Positions 34,819 through 47,210 of a stretch of DNA of 64,000 bases are shown here, piece by piece. The position numbers and the translations under genes were made by a program. Origin of the DNA: Hymenoscyphus infarciens (taxonomy: Eukaryota; Ascomycota; Leotiomycetes; Helotiales; Helotiaceae). The stretch spans positions 80,896 through 144,895 of the forward strand of contig LLCB01000134.1 of NCBI GenBank assembly GCA_001414345.1. Direction: 5' to 3'. Under the pieces are notes generated by a model. That model worked only from the letters and a program-made list of their open reading frames with translations, was not told the origin of the DNA and searched no databases. The stretch's first letter is position 1. Each line of letters begins with the position of its first letter.

Positions 34819-37800
34819 TAGTCTAGTTTGTTTAATTCCCGACCAACAGGCGCTATTTTACACAGAGTGAGTTTTCTAAAAATGCCTCAAAGCGACTGTC
34901 TTAGGTTCTGGTTTCTCCTTCAACACAAGCGTAGTTGAGGAACAATTTACCTATATATATTTTTTGGATATCACACCCCAGTCACTGTAGGCATGCTCGC
35001 ACTGGACGGTAACCTCATTATTCCAACCCTCTAGGTTAATTCAAGATAGCCAACCCAAGTACTTGGGACAACTTCAGAATGTTTTGGTACATGATTGTCC
35101 TATCTATTCAAGGTAATACAGGGTTGTACCAGAACATTAAAACAACGAGATAATACTGCCTCTTTTCTTAACTATTACAATGTATAGCTGACATACTCTT
35201 GCTTTGCTATGCTAAGAAAACCGTCGCGCCGTTATTTGCATTTGCCCTCCTAACAATAATACAATATCACAATATTTATCCTGTATTCTCGTAGCTCTAA
35301 ATACTATACGACACCCAAAAGTAATTCATAATAGTACCCTGTTTTTATATTGACATATTGCATGGCCAAATCTCTACTTGTGCAACCTCAACTTGACAAG
35401 TTCGCAATTTCGCTTCCGCAATTACATCTTTATCCCTTGGGTCAATTGTTTCTCAACCATGGAACGCGTGTCCTTTCCTTGCCTTTCTTAGAGACATATA
35501 TATAGAACTTAAAAATCATACTACGTATGGTTATCCCCACCAACTCCCAGTAACCAAATCTCAACCAAGGTTCCATAATCATTAATCAAGCACCCCTTCC
35601 TCACACTTTCCTTGTCTTTTCCTCGTGTGAAGCTTGTTTTCAACTCTCTTATTCTTTTTCGCTTCCCCGCCGTACCATCAAAACTCAGCCATGGACAAAA
35701 TCCAGATGCGATTATGCGACACTTTCTACGGGCAAAGGGTCTCCAAAGAAGAAAGATGAAGTTGGAAAGAAAAAAAAACCGTGCGTGGTTTTGGAGAAGA
35801 CCCCCATTACGGAATTCGGCAAGTGGGTTTGTTTAGATGGCGACATGAACCACCAGGTTGTACGTGCACTTATTTCTACTGTAAGAGATTCGGGTGATCC
35901 TTACGGAGTACGTGCGCTTTTCTTAAAATAGTCTTTGGGCTTTTGGTCCACATCCCGTTACCCCGTGCAGGATTTTTTTTCTTCTTTCCGGTTCGCTTTG
36001 AGTTTGAGCATGGGAAGGGATGTCCCAATGCCAAAGAGGTTTTGGATTACTTGCAGATTTCACTTTGACTTCTTTTGGATGGACGGGACTTGAACTTTTG
36101 CTCGGTTCGGTAGACTGATAACTTGAGTTTGAGAGTCCAAGAAGGCAAACTTGTTTAATATCGACAATCTTCTACCAAGGAATAAGATGTAAGGATTCCA
36201 AGGAGGGAACCGGCATGGTGAGGGAGTTTTCATGGAAAAAGGTCCAGTGTTGAGACTGATTTTTCGGTTCATTTCAGCAGAGAAATTCTTCTCTTGGAAA
36301 AAGCCCATGGAACTACGTATCTGGAAGCAAGGGTCCCACAGAAAATGCTTCAAAATTGATTGATGCAGGGCATTCGTCAGCTCATTGCTCGATGGTGTAA
36401 TCCACAACGGCACGGACACGCTGCCCAATGTATGGCTCGTGAGGGCATTCCCAGTCTTGGCATATTGTGAGCAGATGCAACGCATCTGAGACGGTGCCAG
36501 ATAGTGCCAGGTAAATGAGATAATTATTCAAAGTAATTGCTTGCCCTGTTAGGAGAGGATAGTTGGAAGGGGGGAAAGTTGGTGCGAAATCCAAAAACAA
36601 CAACGGATGTTCCTACTACCGACGACCATGAAGAACTCCCTTTCGTAATCCGTAACCTCGCAAAGTATTGAGCAGATGTTTGTGGTTGTTTCTGGGTTTG
36701 AGGGGTGCGGGTGTTTATGCCCCCACGCGCGCCCCCAAAGCAATGCGCCACCAGATGTAAGCGAAGGCAAGCCAAGCAGAGAAGGTAAGCCGAGGATTAC
36801 TTTGTCTTTGTGGCGGGAATGACTCGCCCGCCTTCACGTCCAACGTCCTTCCAACTCCCCCAAACATCTATTTTAATCAACCCACAATTTGATAATAATC
36901 CAGCAATCAAATTCCATCATCGCTCAACACCATTGATAAGGCGCCTCATGTGAGAACGAAACAGCGTCGCCACCTCGCGACAATACGAGTAGCCACGCAG
37001 GTTGCAAACCAAAATATGGGTTCACGGCAAGTCTCGACTCTTGACGCGCTCTAGACTTTGGATGTTGAGATGGAGAGAGAGGAACGGGACCACACCGCCA
37101 TGCCTGCCCTGCTCTGGTCATGGGTAATCAAGGTCCAATATCAAGAGATCTCCACCCGGCGTTGAGGTCCGTCGTTGGCCTCGTGGTTCGTCCTCCTCTG
37201 CCCCTGTGCGGAGGAGCGATGAGTGGCTCTCGCCGCCCAATTGCAACTCTACACAGATAGGAAACGGCGGGCTCGGTGCAATTCAGCTGCAAGTCGCATC
37301 TCCCATCTCCCATCATCAACGAACTTGGCCGGAAACAAGAGCTGGGACTTCTACGAGCTCCGTGTCGAGCCCCTTTTGCGCCCACTGTGGTTGAGGATCC
37401 AATTCTTCTGCCGCAACTTCGTTGTCTGGACATCGTCTGAAAATCTTGATTGTGCTGCTTTTCGCTACAGATCCGTGGCCGAAACTTTTGATACCCACCA
37501 TGGCTTCAATAGACGCTGACCCGCTGGGATTGCAGCTGCATATCTCTTCCTGGATGGCATTCTTCTGCAGATCCAATGGCACAAAGCAGATCGCACTATC
37601 GACGACGAACATAATGCACCAAAGCGGCAGGTGCAGACAGGGTTGAAACTGCCACGAGAACAGAGAAAACATGAGGCCATCTAGGTACACACTACTGTGT
37701 AGGTACTGTACCATGTGGGCATCGAGCAGCTTGCCTGCCAACAAGAGCCAACAAGAGCCAACAAGAGCCAACAAGAAGGATGGAAAAGGGGCTCTTGGAT

Positions 37801-38620
37801 TAGGTGCAAGCCAACATAGGTAATGTAACCCTCGTGGTTGCAATGGTAGGTTGCACTTTCCTTGTCCTTTTTTTTTTCTCCGTCATTATGGGCCTCCTCC
37901 TCTTTGCGCCTGACTCTTGGACCAGCGCAGCTACCATCTCATTAGGTGCCTATGAACCATATATCATATCTATCCTCCGTTTTTATTTGGAAGCTTCCAT
38001 TTTCATTGCACGGGCCAGCTAGTGCACTGAGTAGTCGTCGAGTAGCTTTCCCGGCAATTTGACTCGACTACATCTCTTTGCGCTTGCCCTCCAAGACCGC
38101 GCCGTTTTTCTTCTTCTCTGAGCAACGAGTCCTTTCCAACCTTTGCGGCGACTTTTCGCACCCGAGGGTTTTCCTCTCTTTTTGGAGAATTTTCTCTCCC
38201 CTTTTTTTTTTTGCCTCATTTTTTGCCTCATTTTTTGCCAGTTCTTCTGCTGTTCTTCTTCACACCAAAATCCAAACGTCACACCATTCCTTCAAAGAGC
38301 CGAGAACAATAGGTGTTTTATCGGACCTAATCCTTATCAAAGTGGTGGCAACGGAACGAAAAAACTTTCCTTCACGGCACCCCTACCTAGACCCGGATAG
38401 TACAGCATCCTCCTATCCCCCCACTTTTTTTCCGGTAGCTAGGTACATCACCTCAGCGTGCAGCTTGCTCGTGCCCTATAGCAAACATCACCAACCACTG
38501 ATACATCCCGACACCAGTGGCTATACAACAATTGCTATTAAAAAGAGAGCAAATTTCCTCCCACCCCGAATAGGACATTGTTCACGCCCACCCAAGAAGA
38601 GTTGACTAGGCGCAAGCGCC
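34819..38620. other. Long gene-free region upstream of the Prm10 gene
   Basis: About 3.8 kb in which I can support no gene. Short frames on both strands have no domain signals. It contains a 10-bp direct repeat near 37738-37776 and a T-rich stretch with repeated TTTTTTGCCTCA near 38200-38240. Part of it probably serves as promoter and long 5' leader for the transporter gene starting at 38621. Confidence 0.45.
37738..37776. repeat. Short tandem repeat, 10-bp unit ACAAGAGCCA
   Basis: Three perfect copies and a fourth altered copy of ACAAGAGCCA head to tail, in the gene-free region upstream of the transporter gene. Confidence 0.85.
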
Positions 38621-41298
38621 ATGTCGAGCGACTATCTCACAGCGAGTGAGAGTTCACATCGAGGATATAGCGAGGTCTCTGCAGAGAGTGCGGATTCGAG
38701 TGCGAACCCAAGTCGGCCAACCAGTCCAGGAGGGACTCCACAGCAGAAGCATCCAGGCCGAGGACGAGTTCGATTCAATGCCACGAGCGAAGCAAACGAT
38801 TCAGCAAACCAGCGCTCAAGTTTTCCATTGCGGGACCGATCACAATCGCCAGAAGAGGTCACCACCCCCACGAAACCCACGAAAATCGTCATAGCAAGCC
38901 CTGTTCATTCAAGAAATGGCAGCGCTGTCAGTCTTCTGAGATTTTCTCCGTCGAAAGAAAGAGCCAACCCATTCGACAATATTAGTTTCAACCCTGATGT
39001 TCGCAAACCAAGACCAAGTGTGCTCAGAAACTCGAGCTATATCGCCGACCCGGAGGACGTCGACGAAGTAAATGAGAAGGCATTCTCTGCTTTGGCTGCC
39101 CAAGAACGTGCACAGAGAATCGCTTCATTGGTTGGGAGTAACTCTGCACCAACATCGAGAAGAGGGAGTTTCAACGACGACGACGATGACGATGACCACA
39201 TCCCTGTCAGACACAATGGATACCCCGTTCGGATAGACGACATTCCTCTGATGAACATGGACGGCGTTAATGAGTATGACGGACTTGCCATCGAGGATGA
39301 TCATAGAGAGATGGGTTTGTCGGAGAAACCAGGTCCTGTTTCGAGCAGCTCCGAAGCTCATAAGCTAGTCAGAGCCCATACAACAAAGATGCGAGGCGAG
39401 CCTTTCAGAAAACAAATGCCAGCTTTGCCTTCAGGGAATGTCACACCAAACGATGAGCAGGCCTTGAGCGAGAATTATGTTCCAAGACCAGAAGAATATC
39501 GTGGAGGAGTTCTCTCATCGCTTTTAAAACTCTACAACCCAGCTCAAGGCCGTCAGACTCCATCCCGTCGCAATAGCATGGACACTGATACTGGCACCGG
39601 TGCCAATACTCCAATGGGATCCTCAGGGATGAATACGCCTAGTAGGAAGGCTGCAAAGTGGTATAATGCGAAGAATCAATCACAAGATACACTTGCAGGT
39701 CTCATTGAAGCTTCGGCGATTCTTGGAGCTCAGGGAGGCGGCGGAATTTCAGACGGAAAGATGGGGAAGCCAAAAAGGCCTGGCATGGGTAAACGCAAGA
39801 CGAGTGAGAAACTTATGGAGAAGTTCAACTTGAAACCCAAACTCGAAGACGAGATCAGAGTTACGATTCATATTGCCGAGATTCTTTGCCGACAGAAGTA
39901 TCTCGTGAAACTGTGCAAGGCTCTCATGATTTACGGAGCGCCAACTCATCGTCTGGAGGAGTATATCAAGATGAGCGCCCGTGTTCTTGAGATCTCTCTT
40001 CAATCACTTTACATTCCTGGTTGCATGATCCTCTCGTTTGATGATCCTTCCACACATACTACCGACGTCAAGCTTGTCAAGGCTGCGCACTCTGTAGACC
40101 TTGGAAAGCTCAAGGAGACACACGACATATACAAAGAAGTTGTTCACGATGTTATTGGTGTTGAAGAGGCAACTCAGCGATTGGAGGAAATCATGCGGCA
40201 AAAGAAAAAGCACAATGCTTGGTTACTTGTGTTGATGTACGGATTTGCAAGTGCTACTGTTGGCCCTTTTGGTAAGTTTCAACCCTATGCTTCACATATT
40301 CCCCCAACACCCACATTGACATGCTCGCAGCTTTTCAATCCCGCTGGGTTGACATGCCTATTGCCTTCGTCCTTGGTTCTCTTCTTGGATTCCTTCAACT
40401 TATCGTGGCACCTAATTCCGACCTCTATGCCAACGTCTTTGAGATTACTGCTGCTGTCCTCACTTCCTTTCTTGCACGGGCTTTCGGTTCTATACAAGGT
40501 GGCGACTTGTTTTGCTTCTCTGCTCTGGCTCAATCTTCGATTGCTCTTATACTTCCCGGATACATGGTACTTTGTGGCTCACTCGAACTTCAATCGAAAT
40601 CGATGGTAGCTGGAGCAGTTAGGATGGTGTACGCCATTATATACTCTCTATTCTTGGGATTTGGTATTACTATTGGCACAGCATTCTACGGCTTAATCGA
40701 CCCAGATGCCTCCTCAGCAACGACTTGTACCAACCCAATGAACGACTACGTCAAATGGGCTTTCGTGCCACTCTTCACACTTGCCCTTTGCGTCATCAAC
40801 CAAGCGAAATGGAAACAAACCCCAGCAATGTTATTCATCTCCTTCGCCGGGTACATCGTAAACTTCTACTCCGCCAAGAAATTTCCCTCCTCCGCCCAAA
40901 TATCCAACACGTTCGGTGCCCTCGCCGTTGGCGTCCTAGGAAACCTCTACTCCCGCGTCCGCCACGGCGTCGCAGCAGCCGCGATCCTGCCCGCTATCTT
41001 TGTCCAAGTACCGTCCGGTCTGGCGGCTGCGGGATCTCTTTTGGCGGGTATCAGTAGTGCGGATCAGATCACCAATACGACTTCTTTCACGAATGGGACG
41101 TCGAAACTTAATGGGACTTCGCAAGTGCCGATTCAGGTGAGTGTGACGTCGGTTGGGGGGGATAATCTTAATAATATTGTTTATAATGTTGGGTATAGCA
41201 TGATTCAGGTTGCGATTGGGATCACGGTGGGGTTGTTTTTGAGTGCGTTGATTGTGTACCCCTTTGGGAAGAAGAGGAGTGGGTTGTTTAGTTTTTGA
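38621..41298 (+). CDS. PRM10: Prm10/ThrE-family membrane transporter
   Basis: Exons 38621..40271 and 40331..41298 (59-bp intron joining TVGPF to AFQSRWVD); 872 residues. The first ~400 residues are Ser-rich and disordered, with an Asp run (FNDDDDDDDH). Then comes the cytoplasmic ThrE/DUF1212 part: HIAEILCRQKYLVKLCKAL, MIYGAPTHRLEEYIKMSARV, GCMILSFDDP. The C-terminal half is a bundle of about ten hydrophobic segments (for example IAFVLGSLLGFLQLIV, FSALAQSSIALILPGYMV), ending PFGKKRSGLFSF. Yeast Prm10 is a pheromone-regulated membrane protein and bacterial ThrE exports threonine/serine. Substrate and membrane here are unknown. The long regulatory N-terminus is typical of fungal members. Confidence 0.92.
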
Positions 41299-42106
41299 GC
41301 TGTCTTCTTGTTTTAATTTCTGGGTGGTGGTGGTCTTTTTAATTTCTTCAAATCGAGGGCTCTCCTTCACCGATGTGTTTTTTGGGGGATTAAATGGTGG
41401 GGGAGTTATAGAATGGAGTATAGAAGCATGTTGTTTCTGAATTGAAACGTGGTATAGATGGGGAGTATAGATTTTAACATAGAACGGGTTCGCATTAGAT
41501 GGATGGCGGCTTTTCGGTTTCTTTTGCACTGGACAAGATACCTATAGAATAGATTGCGTTTTTGAGGTTTGGCTGCATCCTACATTGCGATGGAGCGTGT
41601 CAACACGACTAGAAGACCGGATAGTCACTTTACTTTTTTTTTGGCATTTGGGAAAGAGGCGTTTTTGTGTCGGATACTTAATTTGGATCGAATGGATTGC
41701 GTTTTGGGTTCAACAGATACACAACTTTGTTGGAAATGGATAATGGAAAATGGTCGAAAACAACTTTGGAAAAAAACTGTTGATATGGGTGGCGTTTTGT
41801 GTGCGTAATGAGATCATGAGCTAACCGAGGAGTGGAGGAGTGGGTGGAGAGGGTGGAAAATTCAGGGGTGTAGATGAATGAAGAAACTTTGAAAGATCAT
41901 TTTTTTCTTTGCGTGGTTGAGTGACTGAGAGGCGAGACTAATTCATTGGTTTTCTTTTTTGTAGAGTGAAGGAAGGAGCTCTTGGCCTTGGATAGAATAC
42001 ATGACGTGGTACGAACACTATGCAAGCAAGTGTCAGGCAAAAGATCATCAGCACTTCATTTTCCTTCATCATCTTCACCAGACACAAAATATATAATTTT
42101 CGCGTG
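41299..42106. other. 3' flank and spacer
   Basis: An 808-bp stretch after the transporter gene. Nothing coding supported. Confidence 0.45.
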
Positions 42107-45100
42107 ATGGCTTCAATTGCTTCATTATCATCCCAAACCCAATCTTGTGCCCCGGGCCTTCATGCCCTTTGCGCCAAACTCAAGGACCCAGAGTGTAAAT
42201 ACCTTGACCAAATATCATCGCAGGCTATCGAGGATGAAACCCGTTGCTTTCAGGTCTGGGCTCACAATATTGAAGCCTTCCAAGAATTACAACGACAAAG
42301 TTCTCTGGCTCATAGACTCAGGGAAGCTCCTCAAATATGCCAACAGGTCACTCGGCTTCCTGACCGACTGGGTTCTTCTGCAAAGCAAGGTTAGTAAGAT
42401 GCCTGATCATTACCCTGCGGCCGCACGGCACCATTCTATCTTATTATGCTACTATTCTGGCACAATTCTAAATAGTAGAGAATCAAGAATCCAACTTTCT
42501 AATTCTTCTAAACCTTTTCGAACAATGATTGTAACTACTCTGTACTGTTTCAAACAATTTAAAGTAAAGTAAGTGCCGGAGGACAGTGCGCACTTCGTTT
42601 CCCTCCTGCGCTTTGCCTCAAGTAAATTTGTAAACGAGCTCGAGTACTAAGCGAGTTATGTTTACATAGCGACCTTGATCTGTGGTGGAACGATGGAAAA
42701 CAGAACAGAAGTCGAATCAGACACGGAAAAGGGGTCAACGACGACTGGGGCAGTTTCAGAAATCAAGTAGTTATCTCTCACCATCACCGGCTGAGTCACT
42801 CGGCTCTTTAAATCCTCCATGGCAATTCGTACGCCTACACCTCGCCATCGGTATGAAAGACTTGCGACAATCGAGCCACTCAACTCCTTCTTTGATGTCT
42901 CCCACCTCCGAGAAGGATTTCCCAAGGTAGAAAGGCATGCGTGGCTAGCCGACCGACTAGGAAAAGCAAACGCTCAGCGCCGTGATTGTTTTCGATATCG
43001 TAGGAAACATCAGGAAAAGCTGGCAAAAGATCACGGAAGAAGAGCACGAACTCTGAGAAATGGCACTTCTAGCAAAAAAGACTGAGAGCAGAGAACATCA
43101 AAGCAGTTTGAAAATGAAGAGCTCCCTTGGCAGTACCAAAGAAACTACTTACGTGCCCCCGCCAACCTCAATCAGTGTCGGAAATTCTACAGAAGATTCA
43201 GAGGCCGGCTAGTCAGAAGCGTCTTACGCGACCTCTGTGGACGAGGGAAATACTGAGGCTCTCCACGTGCCGCCTCCGCCACCAGAATTTAATCAAAACC
43301 TCCCATTCGAGTGCCCTTATTGCTTTACAATTCAGTCACCTCCCAACAGACAAGCATAGAAGTAAGTGATTCTAGGGCTTGAAATGGCCTTTACAGGATG
43401 GGATTTCTCACTCCATCAGAAGACATTTTTTCAACGATCTCCAACCTTACGTATGTACATTTAAAACTTGCGCAGCAAAACCTTTTATGAGCAGACATGC
43501 ATGGTTTGAGCATGGTTTGCAGATTCACAGAAAAGTGTGGATTTGCAACCTATGGAAACGTCCTTCTTTTTCGTCAGCAACTGCTCTTCAGTCGCACTTG
43601 CAAGAATACCATGGAGGAGAAGTTACGGAACGCCAACTGCTGGCAATAATAGATCTTTGCGGAAGGCTGTTCATTAAGCGCTATATGGGCTCTAGTTATC
43701 CAAACACGAGTGTTTCCGCTCAATCCGGATACCGCTTCTAAAAAGATAGTGGTGACTCCAATCTAGTTTAGACGACATTTGGGATCTCATCTTGAGCAGC
43801 TTGCACTTTTCGACCTCCCCAAACATCACGGTGACGATAATACTAGTAACATTGACTCCAATGATGTTATGGCTGATGGCAGTTCTCATGACCGTTTTAC
43901 AAGAAACTCCACTAGTAGTGGCACTAGCAGCCCACCGGACATTGAGGGCCTTCAAGAGAGCGACCCACTATGTTTAGCTACCAGGAAAGAGCAGCTGTCT
44001 GAGGTTCGAGGGCTTCTGGTGGATGGTGCTGACCCAAATTTTCCCGGAACATACCATGAAAATGCTCTACAAGTTGCGTCAGGTTCTGGTAATCTCGACC
44101 TTGTAGGAATGTTGATAGAACATGGAGCGAATATCAACTCATATGGCCCGAATGGGACAGCCCTATATGTTGCAGTAGTCAATGATCACTTCAACATTGT
44201 GAATTCTTTGCTAGACGGCGGAGCCGACCACGACCTCGTAAGCCTGGAAAAAATGACAGCCTTGCACGCTGCGTCAAAGTCTGGCAACCCGGACTTTGTG
44301 AGACTTTTGCTGGACCATGGAATTAGACCCAACTACGAAAACCCGCACGGAACAGCTTTACAAGTCGCAGTAACACATGACAACTTCGACATTGTGAAGA
44401 CATTACTAGAAGGTGGAGCTGAACCCAACACATCAAACCAGCTTGGAAAGACAGCCCTACACGTCGCAGCATCACATGGAAACTTCGAGATTGCACAATT
44501 ATTAATAGCATGTGGTGCCAATATCGATTGCTCTGTTCGCACGAACCGCCAGTATGGGACGGCCTTGCAAACTGCTGTATTCAATGGCCACTTCAAAGTT
44601 TCAAAGCTGTTGCTAAAATCTGGAGCCGACCCAAACTCCCCTCCAGGTCCAAATGGCACAGCTCTACAAGCTGCTAAAGGCTACCCGACCATGGAGCTCC
44701 TATTAATTGAAAACGGTGCTGAAGTTCAAGATACAAACCAGTACATTGTAACAAAAAGGGAACTAGAAAGGACGGCAATTGTTATACAACGCCCCTGGCG
44801 GCGGAATCGTAGGTCATCTAGTGGTCAGCTAACCTTCGCGGATTGTGCTTGGCTTATATACCAATCTTTAAGCTCAGCCAAGTGTGCACCCCATCCTTAT
44901 TTGCCTTATGAAACTTGGGGTGAAAAATTTGAGGAACGACTAGATAGGGAGGTAGGACTTGATCCCAAAATAAATAAATACTGGAAGTCACATCAGAGCA
45001 TCTAGCGACCCAGAGTATGGAGATTTGCTTCCGCTCCCGCCCGATGAACCAGCAAGTCCAGCCAGTGAGGAGTTGAGCGAATTTCCCTCTTTACCAGAGA

Positions 45101-45480
45101 GCCGACCACACACTCCGGAAGAGGAGGGATCTCCTGAAAAAACCTTTGTAAAAGACTTTAGTCAAATCTCTAAGCGATAGTGCTGTTCCAATAAACTTCC
45201 TATAACCTCGACCACCGACTCCTCCCCAATTGACCGAAAGTCACGGAATCAACCTACAATTTGGGGTAGTTCTATATTGTATCGGCCCTTGTATCTCCCA
45301 GAAACCGTACGACGTTATGGATCAATAATTGACCTCGAGGAAGAGGTGCAACAACGTGAATTTGGTGAGCTTCCCCATTTACCAGAGAGCCGACCACAGA
45401 CACCGGAAAAGGAGCAACAACATGAACTAAATGAGCTTCCATATCTACCAGAAAGCAGCCCACAGACACCAGAAGCCTAG
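42107..45480 (+). pseudogene. C2H2 zinc-finger/ankyrin-repeat gene broken in its 5' half
   Basis: The order of pieces matches a common ascomycete architecture. The N-terminal helical domain begins at 42107 (MASIASLSSQTQSC, then LAHRLREAPQICQQV). After disrupted DNA comes MAIRTPTPRHRYERLA (42819), preceded in frame by a TGA (42792-42794). A Pro-rich linker and FECPYCFTIQS carry in-frame TAG stops at 43210-43212 and 43357-43359. A finger-like region (43400-43740) has YVCTFKTCAAKPFMS, but a later expected Cys is lost (WICNLW). From 43779 a 408-residue open frame is intact, with GSHLEQLALFDLP and about eight ankyrin repeats (for example GKTALHVAASHGNFEIAQLL). It ends at 45005; another frame carries the motif LPESRPHTPE, repeated at 45400 and 45450. 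The stops would fit C-to-T or G-to-A decay. The ankyrin part might still be expressed. Confidence 0.72.
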
Positions 45481-47210
45481 CAACTACTTACCAGCTAGTC
45501 CAATTTCTGGGTATAACTGCAGATCACAATCATCCAAGACCTCGCTTCCAAGTTAAGTACAGTCATCTCGCCAACGACAGTGCCACAGCTGTACCAAGCT
45601 TGATAGCAACAGCAAATCCAAAGAATTGTCTACCGTCAGTTCGAAATTAAATCTCATCTAGTAAGGGGATCTTTTCTTACTCTCTGGCAACCCTTTATAT
45701 TGTTATGGAAAACATTCTGACACAATGAACAGGTCTTACCCGGGAAGGTTTAGAAACTCCAACTTGGCCAGAGCGTTTTCCAAGAAACAACAACTAGGCT
45801 TCTACCACCGGAGCCGAACATGGACCTCGGGGGAGAAGGTTGGAAACACAATGCTTGCGGTACTCCCCTGAAGGTTAAACATCCCAGCCTCTTTTGGTTT
45901 CAGTGTGTAAGTATATAGAGATAAATCTAGACCTTTAAGCAAAACAAGTTAACAAAGCATAGGCAGAAGAAACGGAAGAAGCACAGCAATTGAATTAGGG
46001 AAATAATCACACTCCTGGAAGGAATACACGGAGGTTTCACTTATCCATTCAAATTAGAGAGCGTCGTGACATCCATCCTCCCATTCTTTGTGATCCACTG
46101 AAACAAACACAATCAACAACAGAAGATACCAACGAACGAACATCCAGTGAATAGGTAACAAGAGATTACTCCTGACATCATCAAAAACAAAGGGAAGAAG
46201 ATTCACTAAACCAACTTCAACCTCTCCACTTCTCAAAGCTTAACTGAATAGCCTCCCTTCACTGACATTCAAGCCTTTATCTACATCAAGAGACGCGAGT
46301 GAAACCAAGCCCCACTCGCTCAACAATAAGATTGACTCGTCAACCACTCAGGCCCCCTTTACTCAGCCCTACCCATGAACTCAAAAAGAAAAAAAAAGTG
46401 AACAAAGAACCAAAAATAGACACCACAAAGCCATGGTATCCCAGTTCTCAATAGACACAATTCAAAGCAAAGAGAATGAACTTTTCGGTTCAAGGATTTT
46501 TTATTTTTATAATCTCCCTTTTACAGCCCCCGGAAAAAGAAGAATTAGATCACCCCCAAATATTAAGGGGAGATCCCATCCCCACCCTTTTCCTTCTCAT
46601 CCCTTCCTTCGTTTCAGGGAAGGAAAAAACTTAGATACTCATTACATTGATACAAGTGAGGTTGCGGATTTCAAAGAATTATTGAAAAATACCCAGCAAA
46701 ACCTCCAAATGTGCGGAAGAAAGGTAGTAGTAGAAAGAAAAAATTGGTTGAAAGAAAACTTCAAAACGCCACTCATGCAGAAATATTTCAACCCCTGCCC
46801 ATTTGGCCCTTGGTGTCGATATTCCGTTCATTTCGGAATCGACTTGACTTTCATCGGAGATTTCTAACGCCACAGCAATGCTGTTTGTAATTTCCTTCCT
46901 CCTTTCATGAACCCCCCCACGTCCCGTATTATTCTGAAAAACACAAAAAACTTCAACGCCCGAAACAAAAAAAATTCAAAAGCCGAAAGAAGATCCACGT
47001 GCCAATCCAACCAAGTCATCATACGCGAATGTTGTGTGGTATCATATAAGGCGCGTATCGTATCCCCTTCTCTCGCTCGCTAGATACAACTGAAACGTTT
47101 CCCAACATAATCATGGAAAAAATGAGTGATTGCGAGGTCGTCTATGTATGTAAATGACCGAAAAATAAGATGAATTCTTTCAGACGCTGAGCATAAAACC
47201 GTCAAGTATC
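45481..47210. other. AT-rich intergenic region
   Basis: About 1.7 kb. A 144-codon plus-strand frame at 46433-46867 has no recognisable domain and lies in AT-rich DNA upstream of a convergent 3' end, so I do not call it. Confidence 0.45.

Noticed and set aside
46433..46867. 144-codon plus-strand frame
   Set aside because: AT-rich, low similarity to any protein type I know, no splice or promoter support.
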